A stretch of DNA of 64,000 nt from Mesorhizobium loti (GTDB taxonomy: Bacteria; Pseudomonadota; Alphaproteobacteria; Rhizobiales; Rhizobiaceae), in contig CP050293.1 of assembly GCA_014189435.1 (NCBI GenBank), positions 2,051,001-2,115,000 on the forward strand. Direction: 5' to 3'. The position numbers and the translations under genes are program-made. Below, in pieces: positions 10,119 to 19,214 of the stretch (positions are counted from its first letter, which is position 1; each line of letters opens with the position of its first letter). The notes under the pieces are model-generated. The model saw only the letters and a list, made by a program, of their open reading frames with translations. It ran no database searches and was not told the origin of the DNA.

Positions 10119-10882
10119 GCGAACGCGCCAACGCTTCGGTTATCCCGTTCAAAGTCGGCGATGAATCCGAAGAGGAGTCGCTTTCCCAGGACCCGGCCGA
10201 GCAAAAGGTACACAATCCGGCCGAGCGGCTGCATCTGGCGGAAGCCGTGCGCATGGCCGAGGCGATCGTGTTCGCCAGCGCCGAGCCTGTCAGCGAAAAG
10301 CAGCTTGCGGTACGCCTTCCGGACGGCATCAACGTCGCCCTGGCCATGGCCGAGCTGCAGCAGATCTATGCGCGGCGCGGCGTCAATCTGGTGCGTATCG
10401 GCGACGCCTGGGCGTTCCGCACGGCCGGTGATCTCGCTTTCCTGATGAGCCGCGATACTGTCCAACAGAGGAAGCTCTCCCGCGCGGCCCTCGAAGTGCT
10501 GGCGATCATTGCCTATCACCAGCCGGTGACGCGCGCCGAGATCGAGGACATCCGGGGCGTCGAAACCTCGAAAGGCACGCTCGACACGCTGCTGGAGACG
10601 GAATGGGTGCGCATGCGCGGCCGGCGCAAGACGCCGGGACGCCCTGTCACCTACGGCACCACAGACACCTTCCTCGACCATTTCGCGCTGGAGGAGATCC
10701 GCGATCTTCCCGGCATGGAGGAACTGAAGGGCGCCGGCCTGCTTTCGGGCCGCATGCCGTCGAATTTCGCCATTCCGCTGCCGCCGGCCGATCCCGATGC
10801 GCTGACCGACGACGAGGATGCGCTGACCGACATCGATCTCGAGGAACTCGGCCTGCTGACGCCGCGCGTCACGGAAGATTGA
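10115..10882 (+). CDS. scpB: Segregation and condensation protein B
   Basis: A 255-aa tandem winged-helix partner of ScpA in the SMC complex. The recognisable core runs from LHLAEAVRMAEAIVFASAEPVSEKQL through LEVLAIIAYHQPVTRAEIEDIRGVE to MRGRRKTPGRPVTYGTTDTFLDHF. An acidic tail rich in Asp and Glu follows at the C-terminus. It overlaps scpA by 4 bp. The next gene, tatA, starts 169 bp downstream, so tatABC probably has its own promoter. Confidence 0.95.
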   Translation: MSERANASVIPFKVGDESEEESLSQDPAEQKVHNPAERLHLAEAVRMAEAIVFASAEPVSEKQLAVRLPDGINVALAMAELQQIYARRGVNLVRIGDAWAFRTAGDLAFLMSRDTVQQRKLSRAALEVLAIIAYHQPVTRAEIEDIRGVETSKGTLDTLLETEWVRMRGRRKTPGRPVTYGTTDTFLDHFALEEIRDLPGMEELKGAGLLSGRMPSNFAIPLPPADPDALTDDEDALTDIDLEELGLLTPRVTED

Positions 10883-11051
10883 CTGGCATTAGCCGCCGAT
10901 CTGTCGAGGATGCGCGGATTCGTAGCGGGCCTTCTCGTCGAAAATGCGTGACATCCGTCACCCTTTCATAAACTCTGTCGCAGTTGTGTTTGAATCCCAA
11001 CGCGAAAACGCATAGATCATCGCCAGGGAAAACATTCGAGAGAGATTTGCT

Positions 11052-11273
11052 ATGGGTTCATTTTCGATTTGGCACTGGATGATCGTGCTGGTGATCGTGC
11101 TTTTGGTGTTCGGCCGCGGCAAGATTCCCGAGCTGATGGGCGACATGGCCAAGGGCATCAAGAGCTTCAAGAAGGGCATGGCCGACGACGACGTTGCCGA
11201 AGACAAGCGCACCGTCGAACATCGCGCCGACGAGACCGTTGCGGCCGCGAAGGAAAAAGCCAGCAAGAGCTGA
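11052..11273 (+). CDS. tatA: Sec-independent translocase subunit TatA
   Basis: A 73-aa pore-forming subunit of the twin-arginine translocase. It has one N-terminal membrane helix ([22 protein letters not shown]) with the conserved F-G hinge, then the amphipathic helix [15 protein letters not shown] and a charged tail. Glu and Gly positions around [12 protein letters not shown] match the family. It is the first gene of tatABC: 29 bp separate it from tatB. A GAGAGA sequence lies about 8 nt before the ATG. Confidence 0.95.
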   Translation: MGSFSIWHWMIVLVIVLLVFGRGKIPELMGDMAKGIKSFKKGMADDDVAEDKRTVEHRADETVAAAKEKASKS

Positions 11274-11302
11274 GCCAAAGGTTCTAGTCGGAACAGAGTG
11301 CC

Positions 11303-12094
11303 ATGTTTGAAGTCGGCTGGACCGAAATGCTGGTCATCGCGATCGTCATGATCGTGGTCGTCGGGCCTAAGGATTTGCCCAATATGCTGCGCACCTTCGG
11401 CCGCACGACGGCGAAGCTGCGCGCCATGGCGTCCGATTTCCAGAAACAGTTCAACGAGGCGCTCAAGGAAGCCGAGCTCGACGACGTCAAGAAGTCGGTC
11501 GACGAGCTCAGGGGTCTCAGTCCGATGGCCGAGATCAGGAAGCAGCTCAATCCGTTCGAACAGGCGGCGGCAGACGTTCGCTCCGGCGTCGACGCGGCGA
11601 TGAAGCCGAAGCCGGCGGTTGATCCGGCAACGCCTGCCGCTTCGACCCCGCAGGCGGCCGAGCCGTTGAAGAACGGTGCAACGACCATGCCTGGCGTCAA
11701 CGGGCCGGAAGCAGCACCGGCAGCGCCGATTTTCCCGGCAATGACCGACGAATCGGTGGTGACGTCGTCACTGCCGACGGAACCGGTTGTGGCGCCGAAG
11801 GCGTCCGCGGCGAAGAAAGCAGCCAAGCCTGCGCCGGCAAAGGCGACGCCGGTTGCCAAGGCTTCGGCAACCGGCGCAAAGGCTGCCGCGCCAGCGAAAG
11901 CGGTCACCACGAAGGCCACGCCTGCGCCCAAGGCCCCAGCGAAGACCGTGACGGCAGCAAAGCCTGAAACGCCCAAGGCCGCCAAGCCTGCTGCGGCCAA
12001 GGTAATCGCGACCAAGACCGTGGCGAAAGCCGAACCGAAGCCTGCTCCGGCGAAGAAGCCGGTGGCCAAGAAGACGGCTGGAGCCGCCAAGTGA
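11303..12094 (+). CDS. tatB: Sec-independent translocase subunit TatB with long Ala/Lys/Pro tail
   Basis: A 263-aa TatB, which with TatC forms the receptor for twin-arginine signal peptides. The N-terminus MFEVGWTEMLVIAIVMIVVVGPKDLP contains the membrane helix and the G-P-(K/E)-(D/E)-L-P hinge typical of TatB. An amphipathic helix follows (TFGRTTAKLRAMASDFQKQF). From about residue 95 the protein is a low-complexity Ala/Pro/Lys tail, longer than in E. coli but common in rhizobia. Its stop overlaps the tatC GTG start (GTGA). Confidence 0.94.
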   Translation: MFEVGWTEMLVIAIVMIVVVGPKDLPNMLRTFGRTTAKLRAMASDFQKQFNEALKEAELDDVKKSVDELRGLSPMAEIRKQLNPFEQAAADVRSGVDAAMKPKPAVDPATPAASTPQAAEPLKNGATTMPGVNGPEAAPAAPIFPAMTDESVVTSSLPTEPVVAPKASAAKKAAKPAPAKATPVAKASATGAKAAAPAKAVTTKATPAPKAPAKTVTAAKPETPKAAKPAAAKVIATKTVAKAEPKPAPAKKPVAKKTAGAAK

Positions 12095-12966
12095 GCGTTT
12101 CGGACACCGAAAAGGACGAGATCGAGAAATCGTCGGCGCCGCTGATGGAGCATCTGATCGAGTTGCGCCGGCGGCTGATCTGGTCGATCGGCGGCTTCTT
12201 TGTCGCCTTCCTGGTTTGTTTCTTCTTCGCCAAGAAGCTGTTCAACCTGCTTGTGATCCCGTTCAAATGGGCGACGAAATGGGCAGGGCTCGATCCGCAC
12301 AAGGTCGAGCTGATCTACACCGCGCCGCAGGAATTCTTCTTCACCCAGGTCAAGCTCGCCATGTTCGGCGGCATGGTGATCGCCTTTCCGCTGATCGCCA
12401 CGCAGATCTACAAGTTCATTGCGCCCGGCCTCTACAAGAACGAGCGCAACGCCTTCCTGCCGTTCCTGATCGCATCGCCCATCCTGTTCCTGATGGGCGC
12501 GTCGCTGGTCTATTTCTTCTTCACACCGATGGTGATGTGGTTCTTCCTCGCCATGCAGCAGGCCGGCACCGACGATCAGGTGCAGATCTCGCTGCTGCCG
12601 AAAGTCTCGGAATATCTCAGCCTGATCATGACGCTGATCTTCTCCTTCGGCCTGGTGTTCCAGCTGCCGGTGGTGACCAGCCTGATGACACGCGTCGGCA
12701 TGCTGTCGTCCAAGGGGCTGGCCGAGAAGCGCAAATGGGCGATCGTCATTGCCTTCGTCGTCGCGGCTGTGCTGACGCCGCCTGATCCGATGAGCCAGAT
12801 CGGTTTGGCCATTCCGACCATCCTTCTCTACGAGGTTTCCATCTGGGCTGCCCGGCTGATCGAGCGCGATCAGGAAAAGCAGCGGGTGGCGCGTGAGAAG
12901 CAGGACGCGGCGGAAACCGTGGCGGACAAAGCTCCGGACGAGCCTCCGGCGCCGGCAGCCTCGTAA
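12091..12966 (+). CDS. tatC: Sec-independent translocase subunit TatC
   Basis: A 291-aa, six-helix core receptor of the Tat translocase. The diagnostic PLMEHLIELRRRLIWS is near the N-terminus (the E-L-R-x-R signal-peptide contact). Next come FFFTQVKLAMFGGMVIAFPLIATQIYKFIAPGLY and the late VLTPPDPMSQIGLAIPTILLYE, which is also diagnostic. The start is GTG at 12091, overlapping the tatB stop. A strong hairpin terminator lies 79 bp after the stop, ending the tatABC transcript. Confidence 0.96.
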   Translation: MSVSDTEKDEIEKSSAPLMEHLIELRRRLIWSIGGFFVAFLVCFFFAKKLFNLLVIPFKWATKWAGLDPHKVELIYTAPQEFFFTQVKLAMFGGMVIAFPLIATQIYKFIAPGLYKNERNAFLPFLIASPILFLMGASLVYFFFTPMVMWFFLAMQQAGTDDQVQISLLPKVSEYLSLIMTLIFSFGLVFQLPVVTSLMTRVGMLSSKGLAEKRKWAIVIAFVVAAVLTPPDPMSQIGLAIPTILLYEVSIWAARLIERDQEKQRVAREKQDAAETVADKAPDEPPAPAAS

Positions 12967-13044
12967 CACCGGGCTGCGTGGAAAACGGCAGCCTCAGCCT
13001 AGCCTCATCTTGCATCGATCAAGGATGCGGTTTACGCCCTCTGG

Positions 13045-13087
13045 CTGAAACGCATCGCTATCCACGCGATGCGTTTCAGTTTTGTTT
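13045..13087 (+). terminator. Rho-independent terminator of tatABC
   Basis: A perfect 13-bp stem: CTGAAACGCATCG at 13045-13057 pairs with CGATGCGTTTCAG at 13067-13079 across a 9-nt loop. It is followed by TTTTGTTT. It lies between tatC and serS. Confidence 0.85.
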
Positions 13088-13089
13088 GA

Positions 13090-13136
13090 AGCATGTCGTT
13101 GTCCAAAAACCGCTGCGCACTTTTGGGCGACATGCT
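13090..13136. repeat. Dispersed palindromic element, copy 1
   Basis: A 47-bp imperfect palindrome with ends AGCATGTCG and CGACATGCT and inner arms CCAAAA and TTTTGG around CCGCTGCGC. A closely similar copy is at 54079-54128. It lies immediately upstream of serS and ends 20 bp before the serS ATG, so it is in the serS leader. It belongs to the class of short intergenic mosaic palindromes common in rhizobia. Confidence 0.7.
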
Positions 13137-13156
13137 ACCCGAGGAGCGTTCAAACC

Positions 13157-14461
13157 ATGCTTGACATCAAATGGATTCGCGACAACCCGAAGGCCCTTGT
13201 CGAGGCGCTGGTCAAGCGCTCGTGGTCGGCCGGCGAGGCGCAGTCCACGGTCGACAAGCTGATCGCCTCGGACGAGGCGCGGCGCGAACACGTCACAGAG
13301 CTGCAGACCAAGCAGGAGCGCCGCAATGCCGCCTCGAAAGAAATCGGCAACGCCATGCGTTCGGGCGATGCGGCGCTTGCCGAAAGGCTGAAAGCCGAGG
13401 TCGGCGAGATCAAGACCTTCATCCAGAATGGCGAGGCGCGCGAACGCGAGCTCGACAAAGCGCTGACTGATGCGCTGGCGGTGCTGCCCAACGTGCCGTT
13501 CGATGACGTGCCGGTCGGCAAGGACGAGCATGACAATTTGGTCAAGCACGTCGTCGGCAAGGCGCCGACGCGGCCGAACTGGGTGAAGGAGCATTTCGAG
13601 ATCGGCGAAGCGCTCGGCATGATGGATTTCGAGCGGGCGGCGAAGTTGTCAGGGTCGCGCTTCACCGTGCTGAAGAGCGGGCTGGCGCGGATGGAGCGCG
13701 CGCTCGGCCAGTTCATGCTCGATTTGCACACGACCGAGCATGGCTACGAAGAAATTATCCCGCCGCTGATGGTGCGCGACGAGGTTCTGTTCGGCACCAA
13801 CCAACTGCCGAAGTTCGAGGAGGATCTCTTTTTTGTCCAGCATGGCGATGGCCGGCTTGGCCTGATCCCCACCGCCGAAGTCCCGCTCACGAACCTCGTG
13901 CGCGAAGAAATCACCGCGCATGAAAAGCTACCGCTGCGCTATACCGCGCTGACGCCGTGCTTCCGTTCGGAAGCGGGTTCGGCCGGGCGCGACACGCGCG
14001 GCATGCTTCGCCAGCACCAGTTCTACAAGGTCGAGCTGGTGTCGATCACCGACCAGGAATCGTCACTCGCCGAGCATGAGCGGATGACGCAGTGCGCCGA
14101 GGAAGTGCTGAAGCGGCTCGGCCTGCCGTTCCGCACCATGACGCTGTGCACCGGCGACATGGGCTTTGGCGCGCGCAAGACCTATGACATCGAGGTCTGG
14201 CTGCCCGGCCAGAACGCCTATCGCGAAATCTCGTCCTGCTCGGTGTGCGGCGATTTCCAGGCGCGCCGCATGGACGCCCGCTACAAGGACAGAGACGGCA
14301 AGGGCAACCGCTTCGTCCACACGCTCAACGGTTCCGGCACCGCCGTCGGCCGCGCGCTCATCGCCGTCATCGAAAACTACCAGAATGAGGATGGCAGCGT
14401 AACCATTCCTGAAGTGCTGCGGCCTTACATGGGCGGTCTGGAAAAGATCGAAGCGAAATAA
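13157..14461 (+). CDS. serS: Seryl-tRNA synthetase
   Basis: A 434-aa class II synthetase charging tRNA-Ser. An N-terminal antiparallel coiled coil (about residues 25-105) binds the tRNA long arm. Motif 2 is [31 protein letters not shown], followed by the Ser-binding segment [15 protein letters not shown] and motif 3, [22 protein letters not shown]. The ATG at 13157 is chosen because [11 protein letters not shown] is the conserved N-terminus and GAGGAG lies about 11 nt upstream. An in-frame ATG at 13082 lies inside the preceding palindrome. Its TAA overlaps the surE ATG by one base. Confidence 0.97.
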   Translation: MLDIKWIRDNPKALVEALVKRSWSAGEAQSTVDKLIASDEARREHVTELQTKQERRNAASKEIGNAMRSGDAALAERLKAEVGEIKTFIQNGEARERELDKALTDALAVLPNVPFDDVPVGKDEHDNLVKHVVGKAPTRPNWVKEHFEIGEALGMMDFERAAKLSGSRFTVLKSGLARMERALGQFMLDLHTTEHGYEEIIPPLMVRDEVLFGTNQLPKFEEDLFFVQHGDGRLGLIPTAEVPLTNLVREEITAHEKLPLRYTALTPCFRSEAGSAGRDTRGMLRQHQFYKVELVSITDQESSLAEHERMTQCAEEVLKRLGLPFRTMTLCTGDMGFGARKTYDIEVWLPGQNAYREISSCSVCGDFQARRMDARYKDRDGKGNRFVHTLNGSGTAVGRALIAVIENYQNEDGSVTIPEVLRPYMGGLEKIEAK

Positions 14462-15219
14462 TGCGCATTCTCCTGACCAATGACGACGGCATTCATGCCG
14501 AGGGCCTGGCGTCGCTCGAACGCGTCGCGCGCACACTGTCCGACGACGTCTGGGTGGTGGCGCCCGAGCAGGACCAGTCCGGCTACGCGCATTCGCTGTC
14601 GATCTCGGAGCCGCTGCGGCTGCGCAAGATCGGCGAGAAGCACTTTGCCGTGCGCGGCACGCCGACCGATTGCGTCATCATGGGCGTCAAGAAGATCCTG
14701 CCCGGCGCACCCGACCTGATCCTGTCCGGCATCAATTCCGGCGCCAACATAGCCGACGACGTCACCTATTCCGGCACCGTCGCCGGCGCCATGGAAGGCG
14801 CGCTGCTCGGCATCCGCTCGATCGCGCTCAGCCAGGGCTACAGCTATGTCGGCGAGGATCGCGTCGTCCCTTACGAGACGACCGAGGCGCTGGCGCCGGC
14901 ATTGCTGAAGAAGCTTGTCGCGACGCCGCTGCCTGACGGTGTTTTGCTCAACGTCAATTTTCCCAACTGCACGCCCGAGGAGGTCGCCGGCACGGTGGTC
15001 ACCTCGCAAGGCAAGCTCGTGCACAGCCTGTGGGTCGACGAGCGCCGCGACGGGCGCGGCCTGCCTTACTACTGGCTGCGTTTCGGCCGCGAGCCGGTCG
15101 AAGGCAAGCAAGGCACCGACCTCTACGCCCTGCGCAACAGGCTGGTGTCGGTGACGCCCCTGCAGCTCGACCTCACCGCGCATGAAATCCGTGACCAACT
15201 GAGCAAGGCGCTTGCATGA
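14461..15219 (+). CDS. surE: 5'/3'-nucleotidase SurE
   Basis: A 252-aa metal-dependent nucleoside monophosphatase of stationary-phase and stress survival. The N-terminal [16 protein letters not shown] carries the D-D metal pair. [16 protein letters not shown] and [29 protein letters not shown] carry the remaining Ser and Asn ligands. It overlaps serS by one base and pcm by four (ATGA), so serS-surE-pcm is one translationally coupled unit, an arrangement common in proteobacteria. Confidence 0.96.
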   Translation: MRILLTNDDGIHAEGLASLERVARTLSDDVWVVAPEQDQSGYAHSLSISEPLRLRKIGEKHFAVRGTPTDCVIMGVKKILPGAPDLILSGINSGANIADDVTYSGTVAGAMEGALLGIRSIALSQGYSYVGEDRVVPYETTEALAPALLKKLVATPLPDGVLLNVNFPNCTPEEVAGTVVTSQGKLVHSLWVDERRDGRGLPYYWLRFGREPVEGKQGTDLYALRNRLVSVTPLQLDLTAHEIRDQLSKALA

Positions 15220-15869
15220 ACCAGGGGATCGATGACCGCGAAGGCTTTGCCGCCTTTCTGCTGCGCCTGCGCGGCCGGGGGACGGTGCCGAAGGCACTGA
15301 TCGCGGCCTTCGAGGCGACGCCGCGGCGCGGTTTCCTGGCTGCTCAATTCCATCAGATCGCCTGGTCGGACCGGATGCTGCCGATCGAATGCGGCGAGGC
15401 GATCGAAGGCGCCGACATGCAGGCGGCGGTGATTGCGGCGCTCGCCATCGAGCAGGGCAACCGCGTGCTCGAGGTCGGCACCGGCTCCGGCTATACGGCG
15501 GCGGTGATGTCGCGGCTGGCGGCGCGGGTCGTCACCACCGATCGCTACAAGACGCTCGTCGAGCAGGCCAGGCAGCGTTTCGAGGCGCTCGGCATCGGCA
15601 ATGTGATCGTGCGCCACGCCGATGGTTCCGGCGGCTTGCCGAATGAAGGGCCGTTCGACCGCATCGTCGCCTGGGCTGCCTTCGACAGCCTGCCGCGCTT
15701 CCTGCTCGACCAATTGTCGAGCGGTGGCATCGTCATCGCCCCGATCGGACCCGAGGAGGGCGAACAAGTGCTGGCCAAGCTGACCAAGGTCGGCAGCCGG
15801 TTCGAGCGCGAGGACATCGGCCTTGTCCGCCTGCAGCCGATTTTGCGCAGTGTCGCCGCTATTATCTAG
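15216..15869 (+). CDS. pcm: Protein-L-isoaspartate O-methyltransferase
   Basis: A 217-aa SAM-dependent repair enzyme that methylates isoaspartyl residues in aged proteins. The SAM-binding motif I is [19 protein letters not shown]. The upstream region with [30 protein letters not shown] corresponds to the PCMT substrate loop, although the usual I-S-Q-P motif is not literal here. [20 protein letters not shown] is motif II/post-I. It overlaps surE by 4 bp. Function in repair is inferred from family and context. Confidence 0.92.
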   Translation: MNQGIDDREGFAAFLLRLRGRGTVPKALIAAFEATPRRGFLAAQFHQIAWSDRMLPIECGEAIEGADMQAAVIAALAIEQGNRVLEVGTGSGYTAAVMSRLAARVVTTDRYKTLVEQARQRFEALGIGNVIVRHADGSGGLPNEGPFDRIVAWAAFDSLPRFLLDQLSSGGIVIAPIGPEEGEQVLAKLTKVGSRFEREDIGLVRLQPILRSVAAII

Positions 15870-16079
15870 CGTATGTCGATTTTTAGGTGATGCCGCGCTG
15901 CAAGTGGACGCTTCGCGCGCCTGTCTTCGGCTCCGGCTTGCCTGACCTGAAATCTCCCCTCGGCTCGCTCTCTAATATTTTAAGAAAAATTGCGTCGGAT
16001 TCCATGGGGTTAACCGTCGAGTAACATTAACGCGCTTTAATCATGCCTAGTTTGTACCGGGTATGTGCGGGTTAGTGCG

Positions 16080-17600
16080 ATGCAACTCAGTGTTTTGAAG
16101 ACAAGCGGTCGCAATCTGGCGCGAGGCTGCGCCATACTGATGGTCGCGGGTGCTGCTGCGGGGTGCAGTTCCCAGGTTTCGCGGTTCAATGGCGTCGATG
16201 ACGTCTTTACATCCTCGACCAACAATCAGCGCACCATCATCAACAAGCAGGACGCCGTACAGCAGCCCTATCCGGGCGATGTCGCCGCCGCTCCGATCGA
16301 TGGCAGTCACACACAGTCGGTCAGCCGCTCCAGCCTGGAGCCGGTCTCGACGCGGCCGCTGCCGCCGCCCGTTGCCCAGGCACAGCCGGCTCCCGCACTG
16401 GCGCCTGCCTCAAAGCCGGTACGCACTGCATTGGCTCCGGCGCCGCATGTCGACAGGACCACGACAGGCACCGTCGCTCCGGCCGCATCGCCTTTCAAGG
16501 TTGCGCAGCCCGATGAGCCGCGCGTGGCATCCTCTGGTAAACCGCATGCAACCGAGATTGTCGTTCGGGACGGCGAAACGATTGGCGGCCTGGCGCAGCG
16601 CTACAAGGTGCCGTCCGACGTCATCATGAAGGTCAACGGGCTGAGCGCGACCAAGGGGCTGAAGACCGGCCAGAAGCTGGTCATCCCGGCCTATGCCTAT
16701 TCGAGCAAGGGCGAGGCGAAGGTCGCCGATGCCAAGCCGGCGAAGGACGGCAAGCACGATCTGCCCGCCACGGCGCCGGACAAGGTCGCCGTTCTGCCGC
16801 AGCAGCCGAAGCTCAAGGAAGGTAAATCCGCCGCTCAGGTCGACACGTCGGCCGCAGCAAGCCAGCCCAAGCAGCCCAAGCCGCAGGTGGCGGCAGCCAA
16901 GGCAACCGGTGCCGCTGGCACCTACACGGTCCAATCGGGCGATACGCTTTCTTCTATTGCCCGGAAGACCGGCGTCGGCGCCACCGCGCTGAAGCAGGCC
17001 AACGGGATGAAGGATGGACTGCTCAAGATCGGCCAGACGCTGAAAGTGCCGGCCGGTGGGACCGCGACGGTCGCCAGCGCCAAGCCGGCCAAGATCGATC
17101 CGGTGACCACGGCCACCACGCAGCCAGCGGCAAAGACCACGCCTTCGGAAACGCTGGCGTCCTACACGCCGCCGAAGAAAGATTCGAAGGTCATCCAGCA
17201 GGCCGAGGACGACGATGCAGTCGCGCCCGACGCCACCGGCATCGGCAAGATGCGCTGGCCGGTGCGCGGCCGTGTGATCTCCGGTTTCGGCTCCGGCAAG
17301 GACGGCGTCGACATCGCCGTGCCCTCGGGCACGCCGGTCAAGGCGGCCGAGAACGGCGTCGTCATCTATGCCGGCGACGGCCTCAAGGAATTCGGTAACA
17401 CGGTGCTGGTGCGTCACGAGAATGGCCTGGTCACCGTCTACGGTCACGCCAGCTCGATCGAGGTGCAGCGCGGCCAGAAGGTCAAGCGCGGCCAGGAAAT
17501 CGCGCTGTCGGGTATGAGCGGCACGACGGACTCGCCGAAGCTGCACTTCGAAGTGCGCAAGAACTCCGCCCCGGTCGATCCGTCCGGCTATCTCGAATAG
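16080..17600 (+). CDS. LysM/M23 (LytM-type) lipoprotein, probably a non-catalytic amidase activator
   Basis: A 506-aa envelope protein resembling NlpD and DipM. Its signal sequence ends in a plausible lipobox (VAGAAAGC, Cys about 29). Two LysM glycan-binding modules follow: IVVRDGETIGGLAQRYKVP to KLVIPAY, and YTVQSGDTLSSIARKTGV to TLKVPAG. The C-terminal M23 domain runs from MRWPVRGRVISGFG to the end. It keeps the Asp of GVDIAVPSGTPV, YGHAS and LHFEVRK, but the first zinc-ligand His is replaced by Lys in GSGKDGVDI. This pattern is typical of LytM factors that activate amidases rather than cut glycan peptides. The ATG at 16080 is preferred; GTG at 16065 is in frame. Confidence 0.88.
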   Translation: MQLSVLKTSGRNLARGCAILMVAGAAAGCSSQVSRFNGVDDVFTSSTNNQRTIINKQDAVQQPYPGDVAAAPIDGSHTQSVSRSSLEPVSTRPLPPPVAQAQPAPALAPASKPVRTALAPAPHVDRTTTGTVAPAASPFKVAQPDEPRVASSGKPHATEIVVRDGETIGGLAQRYKVPSDVIMKVNGLSATKGLKTGQKLVIPAYAYSSKGEAKVADAKPAKDGKHDLPATAPDKVAVLPQQPKLKEGKSAAQVDTSAAASQPKQPKPQVAAAKATGAAGTYTVQSGDTLSSIARKTGVGATALKQANGMKDGLLKIGQTLKVPAGGTATVASAKPAKIDPVTTATTQPAAKTTPSETLASYTPPKKDSKVIQQAEDDDAVAPDATGIGKMRWPVRGRVISGFGSGKDGVDIAVPSGTPVKAAENGVVIYAGDGLKEFGNTVLVRHENGLVTVYGHASSIEVQRGQKVKRGQEIALSGMSGTTDSPKLHFEVRKNSAPVDPSGYLE

Positions 17601-17652
17601 AAGAAAAAAGCAATTTGCGGGACGTCTGACCTCCAGTCCGCCCGCCGGCTCA

Positions 17653-17679
17653 GCCCGTTCCGCAAGGAACGGGCTTTTT
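17653..17679 (+). terminator. Rho-independent terminator after the LysM/M23 gene
   Basis: GCCCGTTCC pairs with GGAACGGGC across a GCAA tetraloop and is followed by TTTTT. It sits between two convergent genes and ends 20 bp before the end of the minus-strand ATPase gene. Confidence 0.88.
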
Positions 17680-17699
17680 CAGTTCGGCTTCGAGACGGG

Positions 17700-18575
17700 T
17701 TAGTCCTTGAGCGGTTTGCCGAGCCGTCCAGCCAGGTCCTGGGTGAATTGCCAGGCGACGCGGCCCGAGCGGCTGCCGCGCGTCGTTGCCCATTCCAGCG
17801 CCTCGGCGCGCAACTGCTCGGGGGCGATGGCCAGGCCATGATGGCTGACATAGCCGTCGATCATGTCGAGATACTCGTCCTGCGAACATTTGTGGAAGCC
17901 GAGCCACAGGCCGAAGCGATCCGACAGCGACACCTTTTCCTCGACCGCTTCGGACGGGTTGATGGCGGTCGAGCGTTCATTGTCGATCATGTCGCGCGGT
18001 AACAGATGCCGGCGGTTCGAGGTGGCATAGAAGATGACATTGACCGGGCGGCCCTCGACGCCGCCTTCGAGCGCTGCCTTGAGCGACTTGTAGGAAGTGT
18101 CGTCATGGTCGAAGGAGAGGTCGTCGCAAAACAGGATGAAGCGGAAAGGGGCTGCCTTCAGCAATCCCATCAACTTCGGCAGCGTGTCGATGTCCTCGCG
18201 ATGGATTTCGATCAGCTTCAACGGCAGGTCGGACTTGGCCTTGGCGTTGATCTCCGCATGCACGGCCTTGACCAGCGACGATTTGCCCATGCCGCGCGCG
18301 CCCCACAACAACACGTTGTTGGCCGGATAGCCGGCGGCGAAGCGTTCGGTGTTGTCGACCAGGATGTCGCGGACGCGGTCGACGCCACGGATCAGGCCGA
18401 TGTCGACGCGGTTGACCTTGCGCACCGGCTCCAGATAGCCGGGATCGGCCTGCCAGACGAAGCAGTCGGCCTCGCCGAGGTCGGTTTGAGGCACCGGCGG
18501 CGGGGCGAGGCGGCTGACCGCCTCGATCAGCCGGTCGAGTTTCTGGTTGAGTGCATCTAGGCTGCTGTCGGTCAT
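17700..18575 (-). CDS. DUF815-family AAA-like ATPase
   Basis: A 291-aa predicted cytoplasmic P-loop ATPase. Walker A is LLWGARGMGKSSLVKAV (about residue 95) and a Walker B-like stretch is FRFILFCDDLSFDHDD. A sensor-1-like NVIFYATSNRRHLLPRDM and an arginine-rich C-terminus follow. This combination is characteristic of the DUF815 family, whose cellular role is not established. The gene is convergent with the LysM/M23 gene and divergent from yajC, about 275 bp apart. Family assignment is firm; no function is claimed. Confidence 0.85.
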   Translation of the reverse strand: MTDSSLDALNQKLDRLIEAVSRLAPPPVPQTDLGEADCFVWQADPGYLEPVRKVNRVDIGLIRGVDRVRDILVDNTERFAAGYPANNVLLWGARGMGKSSLVKAVHAEINAKAKSDLPLKLIEIHREDIDTLPKLMGLLKAAPFRFILFCDDLSFDHDDTSYKSLKAALEGGVEGRPVNVIFYATSNRRHLLPRDMIDNERSTAINPSEAVEEKVSLSDRFGLWLGFHKCSQDEYLDMIDGYVSHHGLAIAPEQLRAEALEWATTRGSRSGRVAWQFTQDLAGRLGKPLKD

Positions 18576-18812
18576 TTCTACGTCTTTTTGTCTTGGCTTT
18601 TAGGGAGGTGCGACGCCGGAACCTATTCGATTCCCGCAGTTTCGAAACCGCCGCCAACCTTTTGTTTGAGCGCGATCTTTTCCAAAAACCGGGTCGCGGC
18701 CTTCGATGCCATGCTGTAACACGGGCCAACAGGCCGGAAAAGCAGCGTATTTGCCCGGTCCCGCAGTTGCATTGAGAACTTTACCGACTATATTCCGGCC
18801 AAATTTCACGGG

Positions 18813-18830
18813 GCCGCCTCGCGGCTTTTT
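18813..18830 (+). promoter_or_regulatory. Terminator-like hairpin in the yajC leader
   Basis: GCCGC at 18813 pairs with GCGGC at 18821 across CTC and is followed by six T, about 20 bp before the yajC ATG at 18852 and 10 bp before its ribosome-binding site. No plus-strand gene precedes it within 270 bp, so it could act as a leader attenuator. The stem is only 5 bp, so the call is weak. Confidence 0.3.
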
Positions 18831-18851
18831 TCAAAATTCAGGAGTACTTCG

Positions 18852-19163
18852 ATGCCCGGCGCCTCTCCCGATATGTTCATCAGCATTTTGCCGTTTGTCC
18901 TGATTTTCGTGATCATGTATTTTCTGATCATCCGGCCGCAGCGCACGCAGTTGAAGAAGCGCGGCGAGATGCTGGCGGCGGTCCGTCGCGGCGATACGGT
19001 CGTCACCGGTGGCGGTTTCGTCGGCAAGGTGACCAAGGTGATCGACGATAACGAGCTTGAGATCGACCTCGGCAGCGGCCTGAAGGTGACGGCGCTCCGT
19101 TCGACGATCGCCGATGTGCGCGTCAAGGGCGAGCCGGTGGCCAACCAGAACGCCAAGAAGTAA
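18852..19163 (+). CDS. yajC: Sec translocon accessory protein YajC
   Basis: A 103-aa, single-pass accessory subunit of the SecDF-YajC complex. The helix FISILPFVLIFVIMYFLIIRPQ is followed by the diagnostic RPQRTQLKKRGEMLAAVRRGDTVVTGGG and a small cytoplasmic domain ending in an Asn/Lys tail. AGGAG lies 8 nt before the ATG. secDF starts 51 bp downstream on the same strand, as in most alphaproteobacteria. Confidence 0.95.
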   Translation: MPGASPDMFISILPFVLIFVIMYFLIIRPQRTQLKKRGEMLAAVRRGDTVVTGGGFVGKVTKVIDDNELEIDLGSGLKVTALRSTIADVRVKGEPVANQNAKK

Positions 19164-19214
19164 TCCAATTTCAGGCGGAGCGATCCGCGGACACGCTCTG
19201 ACGGACGACGCCAT

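Noticed and set aside
11284..12969. A 561-codon minus-strand frame across tatB-tatC
   Set aside because: It covers two well-supported genes on the other strand and shows low-complexity shadow sequence only.
16010..16040. CtrA-type TTAA-N7-TTAA site upstream of the LysM/M23 gene
   Set aside because: Three TTAA are present, but the closest pairs are separated by 6 and 13 bases, not 7. The match is too weak to call.
18664..18716. A further dispersed palindrome upstream of the DUF815 ATPase gene
   Set aside because: It resembles a rhizobial palindrome in wording (GATCTTTTCCAAAAACCGG), but the inverted arms do not pair well enough.
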